Shown one piece after another: positions 61,522-64,000 of a DNA stretch of 64,000 nucleotides. This DNA is from Haemophilus sp. (GTDB taxonomy: Bacteria > Pseudomonadota > Gammaproteobacteria > Enterobacterales > Pasteurellaceae), in contig JAHZCD010000005.1 in assembly GCA_019423025.1 (NCBI GenBank), positions 1 through 64,000 of the forward strand. The letters are read 5' to 3'. The stretch's first letter is position 1. Each line of letters begins with the position of its first letter. The position numbers and the translations under genes were made by a program. The notes beneath the pieces were generated by a model. That model had not been told where the DNA came from. It made no database searches and saw nothing but the letters and a program-made list of their open reading frames with translations.

Positions 61522-63558
61522 TTATTCCGATATCATAAACTGCTCTCTCAATTGATGAAGCTGATCACGTACTGCGGCGGCTTTTTCAAATTCGAGATCT
61601 TGAGCAAATTTATACATTTGTTGTTCCAATTTCTTAATTTGTTGCTGGAATTCTTTCGCGGATTTAGGTGCATTGTAAAGTGCGGTCGGTTCAGCCGCCG
61701 TTTTACCACGCTGTTTCGATTTGGCTTTTTGATTTGCACCTTGGCCAATATCTAACAACTCACCCACTTTCTTATTCAATGCCTGTGGAACAATGCCGTG
61801 CTCTTCATTGTATTTCATTTGTTTTTCACGACGGCGATTCGTCTCGGTAATGGCTTTTTCCATAGATTTAGTCATGCTATCTGCATACAAAATCGCTTTA
61901 CCATTTAAATTTCGAGCGGCACGACCGATGGTTTGGATTAAGGAACGTTCAGAACGCAAGAAACCTTCTTTATCGGCATCTAAAATCGCCACAAGAGAAA
62001 CTTCTGGAATATCCAAGCCCTCACGTAACAAGTTGATACCAACCAATACATCAAACTCGCCTAAACGTAAATCACGAATAATCTCTACACGCTCAACGGT
62101 ATCAATATCAGAATGCAAATAACGTACACGAATTCCATGTTCATCTAAGTAATCCGTTAAATCTTCTGCCATTTTCTTCGTCAGCGTCGTCACTAAAACA
62201 CGCTCATTTTTGTCCGCTCTTTGACGCGCTTCGGAGAGCAAATCATCCACTTGAATAGATACTGGACGAATTTCAATTTGCGGATCGAGTAAACCCGTTG
62301 GACGTACTACCTGATCGACAATTTCACTGCCTGATTTTTCCAACTCATAAGGGCCTGGTGTTGCAGAAACGTAAATCGTCTGCGGCGCTAAACGTTCAAA
62401 CTCTTCAAAGCGTAATGGACGGTTATCCAATGCAGAAGGCAAACGAAAACCATATTCGACCAAGGTTTCTTTACGAGAACGGTCTCCACGATACATCCCA
62501 CCAATTTGCGGTACTGTAACGTGTGATTCATCAATAATCAAAATCGCATCAGACGGCATATAATCAAATAATGTCGGAGGCGGTTCGCCTTCATTTCTGC
62601 CAGAAAGATAGCGTGAATAGTTTTCGATGCCTGAGCAATAGCCGAGCTCGTTCATCATCTCAATGTCAAATTGTGTACGCTGAGTAATGCGCTGCTCTTC
62701 CAATAATTTATGCTCTTTGATGAAATATTCTCGGCGTTGCACAAGCTCCGCTTTGATTTTTTCAATGGCATCTAAAATACGTTCTCTTGGTGTCACGTAG
62801 TGGGTTTTCGGATACACCGTAAAACGCGGAACTGCGCCAAAACTTGTGCCAGTTAAAGGATCAAATAAGCTTAGGCGTTCAATTTCATCATCAAATAATT
62901 CAATTCGTATCGCACGATCGTCAGATTCCGCAGGGAAAATATCAATTACTTCGCCACGCACACGGAATGTACCACGCTGAAAGGCTTGATCATTTCTTGT
63001 ATATTGTAATTCCGCTAACTTTGCTAAAATCTGACGTTGATCGATAATTGCCCCTTGTTGTAAATGCAACATCATCTGTAAATAGCTATCCGGATCGCCC
63101 AAACCATAAATCGCTGATACAGATGCCACTACAATAGTATCTCGACGCTCCAAAAATGACTTCGTAGCTGAAAGACGCATCTGTTCAATTTGATCATTAA
63201 TTGAAGCATCTTTCTCAATAAAGGTATCGCTGCTCGGTACATAAGCTTCCGGCTGATAATAATCATAGTATGAGACGAAATATTCCACCGCGTTTTCAGG
63301 AAAGAACGCTTTCATTTCTGCATAAAGCTGAGCGGCAAGCGTTTTATTTGGGGCAAGTAACATTGCAGGTCGATTTAACGTTGCAATAACATTCGCAATA
63401 GTAAAGGTTTTACCAGAGCCCGTTACCCCGAGAAGGGTTTGATGCGCCAAACCATCCTCTAAATTTTCGACTAATTTTTCGATTGCTTGGGGCTGATCAC
63501 CGGAAGGTTTAAAATCGGAATGAAGAATAAAAGGCTTAGTATTAATTTTCTCTGCCAT
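61522..63558 (-). CDS. uvrB: Excinuclease ABC subunit B
   Basis: UvrB verifies DNA damage and recruits UvrC in nucleotide excision repair. The 678-residue protein has the helicase motifs (LLGVTGSGKTFTIAN Walker A, DESHVT, TIGRAARN), the beta-hairpin YYDYYQPEAYVP near residue 95 and a C-terminal UVR coiled coil (KLEQQMYKFAQDLEFEKAAAVRD). The ATG at 63558 was chosen over a TTG four codons upstream that is part of an uptake signal. No Shine-Dalgarno is visible and no clear LexA box was found. Confidence 0.95.
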   Translation of the reverse strand: MAEKINTKPFILHSDFKPSGDQPQAIEKLVENLEDGLAHQTLLGVTGSGKTFTIANVIATLNRPAMLLAPNKTLAAQLYAEMKAFFPENAVEYFVSYYDYYQPEAYVPSSDTFIEKDASINDQIEQMRLSATKSFLERRDTIVVASVSAIYGLGDPDSYLQMMLHLQQGAIIDQRQILAKLAELQYTRNDQAFQRGTFRVRGEVIDIFPAESDDRAIRIELFDDEIERLSLFDPLTGTSFGAVPRFTVYPKTHYVTPRERILDAIEKIKAELVQRREYFIKEHKLLEEQRITQRTQFDIEMMNELGYCSGIENYSRYLSGRNEGEPPPTLFDYMPSDAILIIDESHVTVPQIGGMYRGDRSRKETLVEYGFRLPSALDNRPLRFEEFERLAPQTIYVSATPGPYELEKSGSEIVDQVVRPTGLLDPQIEIRPVSIQVDDLLSEARQRADKNERVLVTTLTKKMAEDLTDYLDEHGIRVRYLHSDIDTVERVEIIRDLRLGEFDVLVGINLLREGLDIPEVSLVAILDADKEGFLRSERSLIQTIGRAARNLNGKAILYADSMTKSMEKAITETNRRREKQMKYNEEHGIVPQALNKKVGELLDIGQGANQKAKSKQRGKTAAEPTALYNAPKSAKEFQQQIKKLEQQMYKFAQDLEFEKAAAVRDQLHQLREQFMISE

Positions 63559-63821
63559 AAGTGCGGTCAATTTTTTTACTGTTTTAGAAGTGTGGCTATT
63601 TTAGCACATTTATTACTCCAAATTGAGCGATAAAAATCCAAGTTTTACACACACTTAGGCGTGTCAAGTCTTAAACACTTCAAAATTGAAAAATATTTTA
63701 TTTTTTTTGCTGGACTTTATGTAACACATTGATATCTAAATAAATATCAACGAATGGCTAATAGATGAACAATTTGAGACAAAGCCAGTCTGCACCAGTG
63801 GTTGACCATTTTAAACAAAAA
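63559..63821. other. uvrB upstream region, AT-rich
   Basis: This 263-bp stretch has an uptake signal directly before uvrB, a long T-rich segment near 63690-63710 and no gene I can support. Confidence 0.5.
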
Positions 63822-63856
63822 CAATCCACAAAGTTATCCACAGGCTTTGTGGATAG
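63822..63856. promoter_or_regulatory. Cluster of three DnaA boxes, DARS1-like position
   Basis: TTATCCACA (63834-63842, perfect consensus), CAATCCACA (63822-63830, same orientation) and TGTGGATAG (63848-63856, opposite orientation) lie within 35 bp. The outer boxes are part of a perfect 10-bp inverted repeat (ATCCACAAAG / CTTTGTGGAT). E. coli DARS1, a DnaA-reactivating site with three DnaA boxes, lies just upstream of uvrB. Confidence 0.75.
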
Positions 63857-63898
63857 CAAAAATGGTAAATTTTTTTGTCATTTTTTTCATTTTGAGTA

Positions 63899-63927
63899 TT
63901 GACAAGCGACAGGTCGCTCATTAAAAT
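63899..63927 (+). promoter_or_regulatory. Promoter of tRNA-Asn
   Basis: -35 TTGACA (63899-63904) and -10 TAAAAT (63922-63927) are spaced by 17 bp, followed by a GCGCGCC discriminator typical of stringent control. The tRNA begins 31 nt later. Confidence 0.85.
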
Positions 63928-63958
63928 GCGCGCCTATTCTTTGTGATACCAAATTTAT

Positions 63959-64000
63959 TCCTCCTTAGTTCAGTCGGTAGAACGGTGGACTGTTAATCCA
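63959..64000 (+). tRNA. tRNA-Asn(GTT), 5' part cut by window edge
   Basis: The sequence has an acceptor strand TCCTCCT, a D arm TAGTTCAGTCGGTAGAAC and an anticodon loop CTGTTAA carrying GTT. The T arm and 3' end lie beyond the window. Confidence 0.94.

Noticed and set aside
63659..63860. Replication origin at the DnaA-box cluster
   Set aside because: Only three boxes, no GATC clusters, and none of the genes usually found at gammaproteobacterial origins nearby.
63765..63902. 45-codon frame MNNLRQSQ... upstream of tRNA-Asn
   Set aside because: No ribosome site, it runs through the DnaA boxes and an AT-rich stretch, and its composition looks non-coding.

Overview
The window comes from a Pasteurellaceae chromosome, most likely Haemophilus (parainfluenzae-like) or a close relative such as Aggregatibacter. 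The main evidence is the uptake signal core AAGTGCGGT, or its complement, which I marked at about fifty places, often as inverted pairs forming intrinsic terminators. AT-rich codon use and Haemophilus-like gene order (glnD-map-erpA-yacL-mrcB) agree with this. I see no IS element, prophage, CRISPR array or rRNA operon. The window is cut by a tRNA-His at the left end and a tRNA-Asn at the right end.

Layout. 1-9.6 kb: two tRNAs, wecA, hemL, glnD, map, erpA, yacL and mrcB. 9.8-18.4 kb: a metal/redox operon with an FTR1-type permease, a P19-like periplasmic protein, a DUF2318 membrane protein, two FtsX/MacB-type permeases, an ABC ATPase, a TlpA-like thioredoxin lipoprotein and a small cytochrome c, followed by a coiled-coil lipoprotein. 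18.4-24 kb: an ATP-grasp protein, then a Fur-box-controlled FecBCD-type ABC importer whose fourth gene encodes a cupredoxin, next to a di-haem peroxidase. 24-28.9 kb: LOS-type glycosyltransferases, a Wzy-like polymerase/ligase and mltB. 29-33.5 kb: a 26-residue ynhF-like gene, purR, ppc and yciU.

33.6-57.5 kb is a nearly self-contained formate hydrogenlyase-2 island. It holds hypA and hypBDE, the nickel regulator nimR, the nickel transporter nikKLMQO, selenocysteine-containing fdhF, hycI, hycH, hyfABCDEFGHI, hypC and hypF. Nickel is imported, the NiFe(CN)2CO centre is built by Hyp proteins, the large subunit HyfG is trimmed by HycI, and FdhF feeds formate electrons to a membrane hydrogenase with three antiporter-like subunits. 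No FhlA/HyfR-type activator is present here. FNR-like sites precede hyfA and fdhF.

57.5-64 kb: lysO, aroG with a near-perfect TrpR operator, a structured intergenic region, degP with a sigma-E-like promoter, uvrB and tRNA-Asn. The uvrB upstream region has three clustered DnaA boxes, in the same neighbourhood as E. coli DARS1. The most interesting leads are this DnaA-box cluster, the foldable RNA candidate between aroG and degP, and the iron/copper redox neighbourhood at 9.8-24 kb.
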